Of a stretch of DNA of 64,000 nt, positions 45,803 to 53,312 are shown piece after piece. Under the pieces are notes generated by a model. The model made no database searches and was not told the origin of the DNA. It saw only the letters and a list, made by a program, of their open reading frames with translations. Numbering within the stretch: position 1 is the first letter of the stretch; each line of letters starts with the position of its first letter. The position numbers and the translations under genes were made by a program. Origin of the DNA: Pseudomonas sp. Z8(2022) (GTDB lineage Bacteria; Pseudomonadota; Gammaproteobacteria; Pseudomonadales; Pseudomonadaceae). Where the stretch lies: the NCBI RefSeq assembly GCF_025837155.1, contig NZ_CP107549.1:3224001-3288000 (forward strand), given 5' to 3'.

Positions 45803-46309
45803 TTACAAGCTGACCGAACCGACAAAGTGCTGCAGCTCGGCTGTCTGCGGATTGGCAAATAGCTGACGCGGATCGCCTACCTCATGCACCTTGCCGTGAT
45901 GCATGAACACCAGCTTGCTGCCCACTTCGCGGGCGAAGCGCATCTCGTGAGTCACCATGACCAGCGTCATGCCTTCGCTCGCCAACTGCTTCACCACGGC
46001 CAGTACTTCGTTGACCAGTTCCGGGTCCAGCGCCGAAGTGATTTCGTCGCAGAGCAGCACCTTGGGTGACATCGCCAAGGCGCGAGCAATCGCTACTCGC
46101 TGTTGTTGGCCTCCGGAAAGGCGTTCGGGATAGGCATCGAATTTCTCTGCCAGCCCGACCTTGTCCAGCATCTGCTGCGCCAGTCGTTCAGCGTCGGCAT
46201 CGCCCATCTTCTTCACGACTTTGACTGCCAGCATTACGTTTTCGCCCGCGGTCAGATGGGGGAAGAGGTTGAACTGCTGGAACACCATGCCGACTTGACC
46301 GCGATTTGC
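45803..46309 (-). pseudogene. Polar amino-acid ABC transporter ATPase, N-terminus missing
   Basis: The readable part begins at GQVGMVFQQFNLFPHLT (Q-loop) and continues through signature RLSGGQQQRVAIARALAM, Walker B VLLCDEITSALDPE and the H-loop MVTHEMRFAREVG to a normal C-terminus. The first roughly 80 residues, including Walker A, are absent. Upstream of about 46309 similarity ends abruptly at a fragment of an unrelated gene on the other strand. It belonged to the GlnQ/HisP group that drives amino-acid uptake. Without Walker A it cannot hydrolyse ATP. Confidence 0.85.
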
Positions 46310-46311
46310 GT

Positions 46312-46593
46312 GGCTGCCTGATCACCGAAGGCATGCGCGCGGACGATCCGATCGCTCGAAACATGGCCGAGAAATTCGGCGATGCAGGGATCCAGGCGAT
46401 CCGCTGTTACTTGGACCAGGTACGCCCGGACGCTGCGTAGACCCTGGCTGACTACATGCTGATCACCCTGCGATAGTTGTCGGCGGCAGCATGCAGTGGC
46501 ATGACCAGTCAGCGCCTGGTAGATGTGGCACGGATTGCCGGCAGGCTGATTGCCCGTGAGTTCGAGGCAAGCGACAGCGCTGCGAATTCCTGA
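46312..46593 (+). pseudogene. C-terminal remnant of a TetR family regulator
   Basis: One frame reads GCLITEGMRADDPIARNMAE, then AIRCYLDQVRPDAA, a TAG at 46438-46440, TLADYMLITLR, a TAG at 46474-46476, and SQRLVDVARIAGRLIAREFE to a TGA at 46591-46593. This is the ligand-binding C-terminal half of a TetR/AcrR regulator with two in-frame stops and no DNA-binding domain. It abuts the ABC ATPase fragment head to head, so the junction is a rearrangement point. Confidence 0.75.
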
Positions 46594-46631
46594 GCCACCG
46601 AGCATGGCCGCTATCCCAGCAGGGTAAGCGG

Positions 46632-47304
46632 TCAGTAGTCAGTGACAGCCGTACCGGCGATGTGCTCGGCGAATCCGACTCCCAGCAGCTTCGCCGGCGT
46701 CTGGAAACCCTGCCGCCGCTCGCCGCTTCAATACCCGGCGCGCCGCCTCAACGGCAGCGATTGGCTTGTAGGTGTAGCCGTTGACGGTCTCGATTACTGA
46801 ACGGGAAACTGTGCCGTCAGCGCCGGTCACCTCGGCCACTGCTCGGGCGCGATGAGCTTCACGCTGTTGCGCGTTCGGGCCCTCGGGAAGCTGCGAAAGG
46901 TCTCCTTGGAAGGGATCGCCGGAGTGCACGAACATGGCAATGTTGGGAATGCCGGTGGAGTGCCAGCCGGTAACCAGATCACCGAACGACAGCGGTTCAC
47001 ACAACTCCATGCCGTCGCCAAAATCGAGGTGTCACGGCTGCGCATCAGGCGTTGGCACGAGCTGTCCGTCAATCCGGGCCAGCAGCCCCGCTCCAACTAT
47101 TTCGCTCACGCTCAGTGCCGACCCGCGTGACATGGACCCCGCAACCTGCAGCGCAATATTCAGCGAATGCGGACTTTGCACTCGACGAGCGACATGTACC
47201 GCCAGGCAGTCGGTCGGCACTACGTCCCAGCCGACGCCAGGCAGAAGCATGACCCCTGACTCAGCCCCCTCAGCGCCCCAATCGCTCGGCCAAACGATAC
47301 ACAT
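46632..47304 (-). pseudogene. Frameshifted saccharopine dehydrogenase-like oxidoreductase fragment
   Basis: Two frames together give a broken protein. The first (47032-47304) has GVMLLPGVGWDVVPTDCLAV and SMSRGSALSVSEIVGAG; the second (46639-47010) has LVTGWHSTGIPNIAMFV and ETVNGYTYKPIAAVEAARRV. A third frame near the end supplies AAAGFQTPAKLLGVGFAEHI before a TGA at 46632-46634. These motifs belong to saccharopine dehydrogenase-like NAD(P)-binding proteins (trans-acting enoyl reductase type). The N-terminal Rossmann part is not found. At least two frameshifts make it a pseudogene. Confidence 0.75.
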
Positions 47305-47638
47305 TGATCTCCGCCGTGAGTCAGCCTCGCTGCCGAGCTGGGCTTGATCTATGCAAGCCGCGAGCGTAGACCGTGTTTAGTGGATCTCAAACGCTGATGA
47401 ATGACGCCGTTTGCCTCGGCTGCATACGCATGCTCTCCCGGTAACCAAGCGACGTTTGGGTGGCATGCATTGGTTCGCGAAGACATCCCCTGTGGGATGC
47501 TCCCCATCTTCGGCTGACTTAATAGGAATAAGGAGCGGAGATTCACGTCAGAAGCAACGGTTAGCCAACGCTACGGCTAAAGGGATAAGACAAGTAGTAT
47601 CATTTGTTTTTGACTTGGCAAATCTGGAAGGAAGCTGA
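47305..47638. other. Gene-free stretch before TetR regulator
   Basis: 334 bases. No credible gene and no clear inverted repeat of operator quality. It separates the decayed island from the catabolic cluster and must contain the promoter of the TetR gene; TTGACTTGG at 47611 with GGAAGGAAG directly before the ATG is the only recognisable expression signal. Confidence 0.5.
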
Positions 47639-48217
47639 ATGGCGCAAATAAAAAAAACAGAGGTCAGACAAGCTATCGTTGAATCGGCGTTCACCCTGTT
47701 CAAGCACAAGGGATACACCGCAACGACGATGAGCGCCATCGCACGTGAAGCAGGGATGACGGTGTCTAACCTGTACGTGTATTTCGATTCGAAGATTCTG
47801 ATCCTTTATGAAATCTACAGCCCCTGGCTGGTCGAACAGGTCGGCCGTCTGCGCGAATCGGTGCATAAGCTTCGTCAACCACGCGCGCGGCTTAAACGTA
47901 TATTGATCGGTATATGGGGCGACATTCCCACTGCTGACCAGGCATTTGCGAACTGCATGATCGAGGCACTAGCCAGCGCCCCTCGTAACCAGGGCAAGCC
48001 CGACAATATCCTAGTCTGGTCCGAGCAGCAGATAACCGATTTGCTGCGCGAGAACCTCCCTCCTCACCGGCATGGGCTGATCGAAGACAACCTCTACGCC
48101 CACGTACTCTGGATGGCCTTCGATGGTTTCGTCGTCAACCAGCGCATCGGTGATTTGCGCGACGTCGAACGCATCGCCGACCTCTTCGTCGACATGCTCC
48201 TGGGTCAGGAAGACTGA
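47639..48217 (+). CDS. TetR/AcrR family regulator, probable controller of the Rieske cluster
   Basis: 192 residues. The N-terminal helix-turn-helix is typical: VRQAIVESAFTLFKHKGYTA, then TTMSAIAREAGMTVSNLYVYF. The C-terminal part is a helical ligand pocket. AAGGAAG precedes the ATG. It is the first gene of the catabolic cluster and reads toward the Rieske oxygenase operon. A 19-base palindrome overlapping that operon's promoter is its likely operator, so it probably represses until the substrate or an intermediate binds. Confidence 0.88.
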   Translation: MAQIKKTEVRQAIVESAFTLFKHKGYTATTMSAIAREAGMTVSNLYVYFDSKILILYEIYSPWLVEQVGRLRESVHKLRQPRARLKRILIGIWGDIPTADQAFANCMIEALASAPRNQGKPDNILVWSEQQITDLLRENLPPHRHGLIEDNLYAHVLWMAFDGFVVNQRIGDLRDVERIADLFVDMLLGQED

Positions 48218-48626
48218 CCCCTAGCGGCCTACAGCTGGTCCAACACTTGACGATCACCCTCTAGCAAGCCCATCGCGCCAACCGGGCCAGCATTCGCCAC
48301 CTCCTCCGTAATCTGCCGCGAGCCTGCCCCACCATCGCGCGGCCGGCTGCTCAGCTGACGCCTTTACTCCTATTGCTCCGCACGCGCGCTGCCAGCAGGC
48401 GCCTGAGCGCCTTCGATAACGTCCGCTCGGCCGAAGCGAGGCCGTCGGCATCGACGCATCAGCCACCGCGCAATCAAAAAATAAAGCCGCACGTTTTTGC
48501 ACCAACTTGCTACCAGCAATCCCCCCTTCCGCACCAAGCCGGAGCGTACTAATTGCGCCAAAAACTCTTAAAGGCCAGCCATATGGCGGGCTACAGGCGT
48601 ATTGATCCAAGTCAGCCGAAAAGCGA
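48218..48626. other. Gene-free stretch upstream of the Rieske operon promoter
   Basis: About 410 bases without a credible gene. I see no terminator of good quality after the TetR gene and no known RNA. It has a mixed, less codon-like composition than its neighbours. The operon promoter begins at its right end. Confidence 0.5.
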
Positions 48627-48666
48627 TTGACAATCTTTTTTCTGGATTAGAGAATCATATTCACTA
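48627..48666 (+). promoter_or_regulatory. Promoter and TetR-type operator of the Rieske operon
   Basis: TTGACA at 48627-48632 (consensus -35), a 17-base spacer and GAGAAT at 48650-48655 as a weak -10. Over the -10 lies the palindrome TAGAGAATCATATTCACTA (48648-48666): TAG-GAAT and ATTC-CTA arms pair perfectly around CAT apart from one position in each arm. A repressor bound here would block RNA polymerase. Confidence 0.65.
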
Positions 48667-48697
48667 ATGACGTCCTCCATCGCCTGAAGGGATTTCC

Positions 48698-49987
48698 ATG
48701 ACTGACAACACCTTGCGCTTTATCACCGATCGCTACCCGGAGCTGGGGAAAGGGCCAATACCTTCAGCGCCATACATTTCGCCTGAGTATTACGAGCGGG
48801 AGAAAGAAGCGATTTTCAAGAAGACTTGGCTGCACGTAGGCCGGGTGGAAGAGATTCCCAAGGCGGGTGACTACATCGTCAAGGACCTGGACTGCGCCAA
48901 CGCCTCGATCATCATCGTTCGCAACAAGAAGGGTGAGATCAACGCGATGCACAACGTGTGCTCGCACCGCCTGAACCAGATCGCCTACGAAAAATGCGGC
49001 AACACCCGCAAGTTCGCCTGCAAGTTCCACGGCTGGGCGTTCGATCTTGACGGCAACCTGACCGGCGTTCCGGAAGAGGAGTGCTTCTTCGATCTGGACA
49101 AGAAGGAGCATGGCCTGGAGCGTGTGGCCTGCCAGGTCTGGCAGGGTTTCATCTTCATCAACCTGGACCCGAATCCGAGCGAGTCGCTGGACGAATACCT
49201 TAAGCCGATGTTCGGCTGCATCGAAGGCTATCCCTTCGAGAAAATGACCGCCGGTTTTTCCTGGGTTTCGGAAGTTAACTGCAACTGGAAACTGGCGCTG
49301 GACGCCTTCCAGGAGGCCTACCACGTCGCCTATATCCACGGTCTGTCGATCGCCGACGCGGTGGAAAAATCCGAGAACGGCGCTATGCCGCCGCTGGATG
49401 CGCTCTGTGGCGAATACCACCGTCGACTGTCCCTGGGCGGCAACCAGAAATCGGTCTACGGCAACCCGAAGGCAGTCACCGAAGGTGGCGCTGCTGCCGA
49501 GGAAGCACTATCCGAAGCTGCCAAGACCCGTCCGATTTCAGCCGCTGCACTGCGCGCCGCGATTGGCAGCGCCAAGCATGATTTCCCGCTCGACGCACTG
49601 CCCGAAGGCATGAACTGGACGAAGAGTCCGAACTGGTTGTTCGACATCAACGTGGTCTTCCCGGACCTCTATCTGTCGCTGCGTCCGAACTATTTCCAGT
49701 GCTACACCTTCCGCCCCACCGCGCACAACAAGACCCGCATCGAGTGCCGCGTGTTCTACCCGGAAATGACCACTGCCGGCGGCCGCTTCTTCCTGGAGTA
49801 CATGAAGGTCGCGCTGCGTGACGTACTGCTCGAGGACATGAGCACCGTCGAGCGCACCCAGAAGGCTGCCGAGACCGGCGCCAAGAAATTCATGCTGCTG
49901 CAAGACAGCGAGATCCTGGTGCGCCACTCGTATCACGCCGTCGAGCGCATGTTGAACAAAAACCAGCCCAAGGCCAGCGCGGAGTAA
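48698..49987 (+). CDS. Rieske non-heme iron aromatic-ring hydroxylating oxygenase, alpha subunit
   Basis: 429 residues. The Rieske centre is CSH (Cys88, His90) and CKFH (Cys108, His111). The catalytic iron site is in NWKLALDAFQEAYHVAYIH with His209 and His214, and a later Asp in LLQDSEI. The enzyme adds O2 to an aromatic ring using electrons from the ferredoxin and reductase encoded downstream. Members with catBCA nearby usually make catechol by attacking a carbon that bears a leaving group. The substrate is unknown. It is the first gene of an eight-gene operon. It differs from the benzoate and anthranilate enzymes in lacking a standard beta subunit, though an NTF2-like gene follows. Confidence 0.9.
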   Translation: MTDNTLRFITDRYPELGKGPIPSAPYISPEYYEREKEAIFKKTWLHVGRVEEIPKAGDYIVKDLDCANASIIIVRNKKGEINAMHNVCSHRLNQIAYEKCGNTRKFACKFHGWAFDLDGNLTGVPEEECFFDLDKKEHGLERVACQVWQGFIFINLDPNPSESLDEYLKPMFGCIEGYPFEKMTAGFSWVSEVNCNWKLALDAFQEAYHVAYIHGLSIADAVEKSENGAMPPLDALCGEYHRRLSLGGNQKSVYGNPKAVTEGGAAAEEALSEAAKTRPISAAALRAAIGSAKHDFPLDALPEGMNWTKSPNWLFDINVVFPDLYLSLRPNYFQCYTFRPTAHNKTRIECRVFYPEMTTAGGRFFLEYMKVALRDVLLEDMSTVERTQKAAETGAKKFMLLQDSEILVRHSYHAVERMLNKNQPKASAE

Positions 49988-49992
49988 CACGC

Positions 49993-50373
49993 ATGAACCT
50001 GATCGCCACTCTCAACCTCGACAACCCGGTCGTGCAACTGCCTGAAGCCTTTGCCAGCCTGCAACCCTTCGTCAGCCTGTGGGCCCTCGACACCGAGACC
50101 GCGCGCAACGTCCAGCGCCACGCGCAGCCCATGGAAGCCATCCGTGCCTTCGCCGACACCATGCTGGCGCACATGGACGCGCTGATCGCCTTCGTTAACC
50201 GCAAGCCCATGAGCGAGTTCGACGAAGTCGACGAAACCCTACTCAAGCTGCTGCTTTCCCTCGCCGAAGTCGCCCCAGCCGTGGAGTTCTATGGCCAGCA
50301 GGAAGTGGTCTGGGGCTTCGACCCGCGCCGCTTCGTGGCCGAGGAAGACTTCAACATGAAGCCCAAATTCTAA
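49993..50373 (+). CDS. Orphan 126-residue protein of the Rieske operon
   Basis: 126 residues, soluble and mostly helical (AMEAIRAFADTMLAHMDALI region), with an acidic middle (EFDEVDETLLKLLL) and an aromatic C-terminus (QEVVWGFDPRRFVAEEDF). It begins five bases after the oxygenase stop, so it is translated with it. No family recognised, no metal-binding motif evident. It may be an accessory or assembly factor of the oxygenase. The function is not known. Confidence 0.8.
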   Translation: MNLIATLNLDNPVVQLPEAFASLQPFVSLWALDTETARNVQRHAQPMEAIRAFADTMLAHMDALIAFVNRKPMSEFDEVDETLLKLLLSLAEVAPAVEFYGQQEVVWGFDPRRFVAEEDFNMKPKF

Positions 50374-50383
50374 GGAGTCACAG

Positions 50384-50800
50384 ATGCCTAAATGCAGAGT
50401 ATTCGGAATCGACGACGGGCTGAAGGAAGTGGTTGTCGATGGCCTGTACATGAAGCACCTGTTCGGCCAGAACATCAGCGTTTCCATCGTCAAGTTCGTT
50501 GAAAAGGTCGGCCACGACCTGCCGGCCAAATCGCACCACCACGGTGAAGAAGCCTCGCTGCAGATCGTTGGCGAGTGTTCGGTCTTCGAGGGCCAGGGCA
50601 CACCTGGCGACCCTGAAGTGAAGATGGCGCAACGCAGCGCCATGATCATCCCGGCCGAGCTGGATCATTACGGCAGCAACCGCTTCGGGGCCGAGGGCGT
50701 GAGCATGCGCCTGAACGTGGTCACTCCTCCACGCCCCGAATTCGGCCCGGAAGACAGCGTGCCCTACTACCCCCTCAAAGATCGGGAGGCACGCGCATGA
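50384..50800 (+). CDS. Cupin-domain protein 1
   Basis: 138 residues. The first cupin motif is present as KSHHHGEEASLQIVGECSVF, with the His pair and Glu that bind a metal; the second motif has a His in AELDHYGSN. It is a single-domain small barrel. Small cupins in aromatic pathways can be isomerases, lyases or dioxygenases, or sensors. It overlaps the next cupin gene by four bases (ATGA). Which reaction it catalyses cannot be told from the sequence. Confidence 0.85.
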   Translation: MPKCRVFGIDDGLKEVVVDGLYMKHLFGQNISVSIVKFVEKVGHDLPAKSHHHGEEASLQIVGECSVFEGQGTPGDPEVKMAQRSAMIIPAELDHYGSNRFGAEGVSMRLNVVTPPRPEFGPEDSVPYYPLKDREARA

Positions 50801-51126
50801 GCAGCCTGGAACATTGCCTGGTAACCCCGCCGCTGGCCGAAGCCGAGAGCGGCAAAACCGGCCTCAGCGGCGACAAGTTCGAACTGCAGCTGCGCACCTT
50901 CGCCGAGGGTGAAACCGTCGAAGGCGGCCTGCCCGACCTCGGCGAGGAAGTCGGCGCGATCCTGGAAGGCAGCTTCGCGGTCGACGCCGCTGGCGAGCAC
51001 TACGAGCTCAGCGCCGGCGAAGCCATCGTGATCCCGCCCCACGAGCCGCGCCAGTGGCGTTGCCTGAGTGCCACCGGCGTGCTGTACCGCGCCGTGGTAC
51101 GCCTGACAGAGCAGGTCCCTGCATGA
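50797..51126 (+). CDS. Cupin-domain protein 2
   Basis: 109 residues. The cupin fold is indicated by GEEVGAILEGSFAVDAAGEH and the second motif GEAIVIPPHEPRQWRC with a His. The first motif lacks the usual His pair, so metal binding is doubtful and it may act as a partner or regulator of cupin 1. Overlaps both neighbours by four bases, indicating translational coupling on each side. Confidence 0.8.
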   Translation: MSSLEHCLVTPPLAEAESGKTGLSGDKFELQLRTFAEGETVEGGLPDLGEEVGAILEGSFAVDAAGEHYELSAGEAIVIPPHEPRQWRCLSATGVLYRAVVRLTEQVPA

Positions 51127-52358
51127 GCGGCAAGCGCGTCCTGATCGTGGGCGCAGGACATGCGGGCGGCCGCGTGGCGCAGAACCTGATCGCGCTAGAC
51201 GAACATTGCCAGGTAATTCTGGTGGGCGAAGAATCCCATGCCCCCTATGAACGTCCGGCGCTGTCCAAGGACGTGCTGCTCGGCAAGCAGAGCAGCGATG
51301 AGCTGACCCTCGGGCCAGTGACGTTCTGGAACGAAACCCCGCGCCTTCAGCGCGTGGTGGGCCGCGTGATCGAGCTCAACCGTGCTCAGCGCAGCGTCAC
51401 CCTGAGCGACGGTAACCAGATCGCGTTCGACGATCTGGTCATCGCCACCGGTGGCGCGGCACGCACCCTGAACATACCCGGCGGTGACTTGCCGGGCCTG
51501 CATGTGTTGCGCACCATTACCGATTGCCATCAGCTGGCCGATGCCCTGAAACAGGCAAAAAGCGTTGCCATCATCGGCGGCGGCGTCATCGGCATGGAAG
51601 TGGCAGCCAGCGCCACCCAGCTGGGCGTCAAGGCCACGGTGCTGGATGTCGGTGACCGGGTCATGCGCCGCTGCCTGCCAGCGGATGCCTCAGCCTGGCT
51701 TCGCCAGCTCCACCTCGACGCTGGGGTAGACCTGCAGTCGTCGGTCCGCCCGCAGGCGATCGCCAAGGTCAATGAGCAGTACGCCATCCAGGCAAAGCGT
51801 GAGGATGGCAGCACCTTCCAGGTCTGGGCGGACCAGGTGTTGGTGGCCGTGGGCATCGAATGCGAGATTTACTTTGCCCAGGCCGCTGGCATCGAGTGCG
51901 ACAACGGCGTCGTGGTCGACGAATTCTGCCGCAGCCCTTCCGAGCCCTGGTGCTATGCCGTCGGTGACGTGGCCAATACCTTCAGCCCCTTCTACGGCCG
52001 GCACATGCGCCAGGAAACCTGGCGTAACGCCGAAAACCAGGCGCGTGCCGCGGCCCTGCAGATCGTCGGTCAAAACGAGTCGTACCACGAGATCCCCTGG
52101 ATGTGGAGCGACCAGTTCAACCACAACCTGCAAGTGGTCGGCTCCGTCGAAGACTTCGATCAGCAGGTGCTGCGCGGCAACCCGGCCGAACACCAGGCCA
52201 CCTGGGTACTGCTCAAGGAAAGCCGTGTGGTGGGCGGCGTGATGATCAACCAGGCCAAGGACCGCAAGCCCCTGGAAGCGCTGATCAACTCCCGTGCGCT
52301 GATCGACAGCCAATTGCTGGCCGACAGCAAGACCGCGCTGAAGAAGCTGGTCGCATGA
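51123..52358 (+). CDS. FAD-dependent ferredoxin reductase of the Rieske oxygenase system
   Basis: 411 residues. The FAD-binding motif is VLIVGAGHAGGRVAQNL, the NAD motif IIGGGVIGMEVAASATQLG, and the second FAD motif YAVGDVANTF. The C-terminal reductase domain has the typical WMWSDQFNHNLQVVG. This is the rubredoxin/ferredoxin reductase type (HcaD/BphA4 family), which passes electrons from NADH to a Rieske ferredoxin. Four-base overlaps join it to the cupin gene before and the NTF2-like gene after. Confidence 0.92.
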   Translation: MSGKRVLIVGAGHAGGRVAQNLIALDEHCQVILVGEESHAPYERPALSKDVLLGKQSSDELTLGPVTFWNETPRLQRVVGRVIELNRAQRSVTLSDGNQIAFDDLVIATGGAARTLNIPGGDLPGLHVLRTITDCHQLADALKQAKSVAIIGGGVIGMEVAASATQLGVKATVLDVGDRVMRRCLPADASAWLRQLHLDAGVDLQSSVRPQAIAKVNEQYAIQAKREDGSTFQVWADQVLVAVGIECEIYFAQAAGIECDNGVVVDEFCRSPSEPWCYAVGDVANTFSPFYGRHMRQETWRNAENQARAAALQIVGQNESYHEIPWMWSDQFNHNLQVVGSVEDFDQQVLRGNPAEHQATWVLLKESRVVGGVMINQAKDRKPLEALINSRALIDSQLLADSKTALKKLVA

Positions 52359-52930
52359 GCCCGGACCTGCTGCAGCGCGTGCTGCGTCTGGAAGCCATCG
52401 AAGCCATCCGTGGCCTCAAGGCGCATTACAGCGCGCTGGCCGATGCCAAGTACACCGGCAACTACCAGCGCCAGCCAGCTGCGCGCATGCGTGAGCTGGC
52501 GCAGCAGCAGGCAGCCTGCTTCACCGAGCAGGCGGTGTGGTTCGGCGGCGAATTCGGCGGCGACCGGACTGGCCGTACAGCCCTGGCGCAATGGTTTGAA
52601 AGCTCACCCTGGTGCTGGGCGGCCCATTACTACCTGAGCCCGCAGATCACCATCGCCAACGACCTGACGCATGCCTCAGCCACCTGGCAGCTCTGGCAGC
52701 TGGCCCTGCGCGAAGACAACGGCGAAGCGATATTCCTGACCGCCACCACCCACGAAACCTATGCCCGCTGCAACGAACAGGGCTGGCTGATCGACTCCAT
52801 GCGCTTCACCGGGCTGCATGTGATGCCGGCCAACCAGGGCTGCATGCCTCTGTATCCGGACCTGCCCAGCCTGGACAAAGCGCGCCTCCCTCTCAACGAC
52901 CCCGAACCGGCCTCATCGACCGGTCAGTAA
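52355..52930 (+). CDS. NTF2/SnoaL-like protein (possible small subunit)
   Basis: 191 residues with an NTF2-like cone fold suggested by EAIEAIRGLKAHYSALADAK, AVWFGGEFGGDRTGRTALAQW and late strands WLIDSMRFTGLHV. Rieske oxygenase beta subunits have the same fold but different length and motifs, so this could be a divergent beta subunit, or a separate SnoaL-type hydratase/isomerase. Start is ATG 52355 overlapping the reductase stop. It ends 12 bases before the ferredoxin. Confidence 0.8.
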   Translation: MSPDLLQRVLRLEAIEAIRGLKAHYSALADAKYTGNYQRQPAARMRELAQQQAACFTEQAVWFGGEFGGDRTGRTALAQWFESSPWCWAAHYYLSPQITIANDLTHASATWQLWQLALREDNGEAIFLTATTHETYARCNEQGWLIDSMRFTGLHVMPANQGCMPLYPDLPSLDKARLPLNDPEPASSTGQ

Positions 52931-52942
52931 GAGCTACGAATC

Positions 52943-53302
52943 ATGAGCGCATCGGAAAACCTGATTTACACCACCGCCCCTGCAGCTGATGCCTGGATTG
53001 AACTGGGCGCGCTGGACGATCTGTTCGACGACGGTCAGTGCTACGGCACCGTGATCAACGGCCTGAAGATCGGCCTGTTCTACGTCGACGACCAAGTGTA
53101 CTGCGTCGATGACATCTGCACCCACGGCAACGCCCTGCTCAGCGAAGGCGACCTGGAAGGCCATGAAATCGAATGTCCTCTGCACGCCGGCGCCTTCGAT
53201 GTGCGCGACGGCAAGGCACTGTGCAGCCCGCTGATCAAGGACACCCGCGTGCACAACGTACGCGTCGAAAACGGCGTCGTATTCGTCCAACTGAACCTGT
53301 AA
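52943..53302 (+). CDS. Rieske [2Fe-2S] ferredoxin
   Basis: 119 residues. Cluster ligands are C-x-H in DDICTHGNALLSEGDLEG and C-x2-H in IECPLHAGAFDVRDGKAL. It is the electron carrier between the reductase and the oxygenase, like HcaC/BphA3. Length and motif spacing are standard. The next gene starts 10 bases after its stop. Confidence 0.93.
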   Translation: MSASENLIYTTAPAADAWIELGALDDLFDDGQCYGTVINGLKIGLFYVDDQVYCVDDICTHGNALLSEGDLEGHEIECPLHAGAFDVRDGKALCSPLIKDTRVHNVRVENGVVFVQLNL

Positions 53303-53312
53303 GGAGCAGCCT

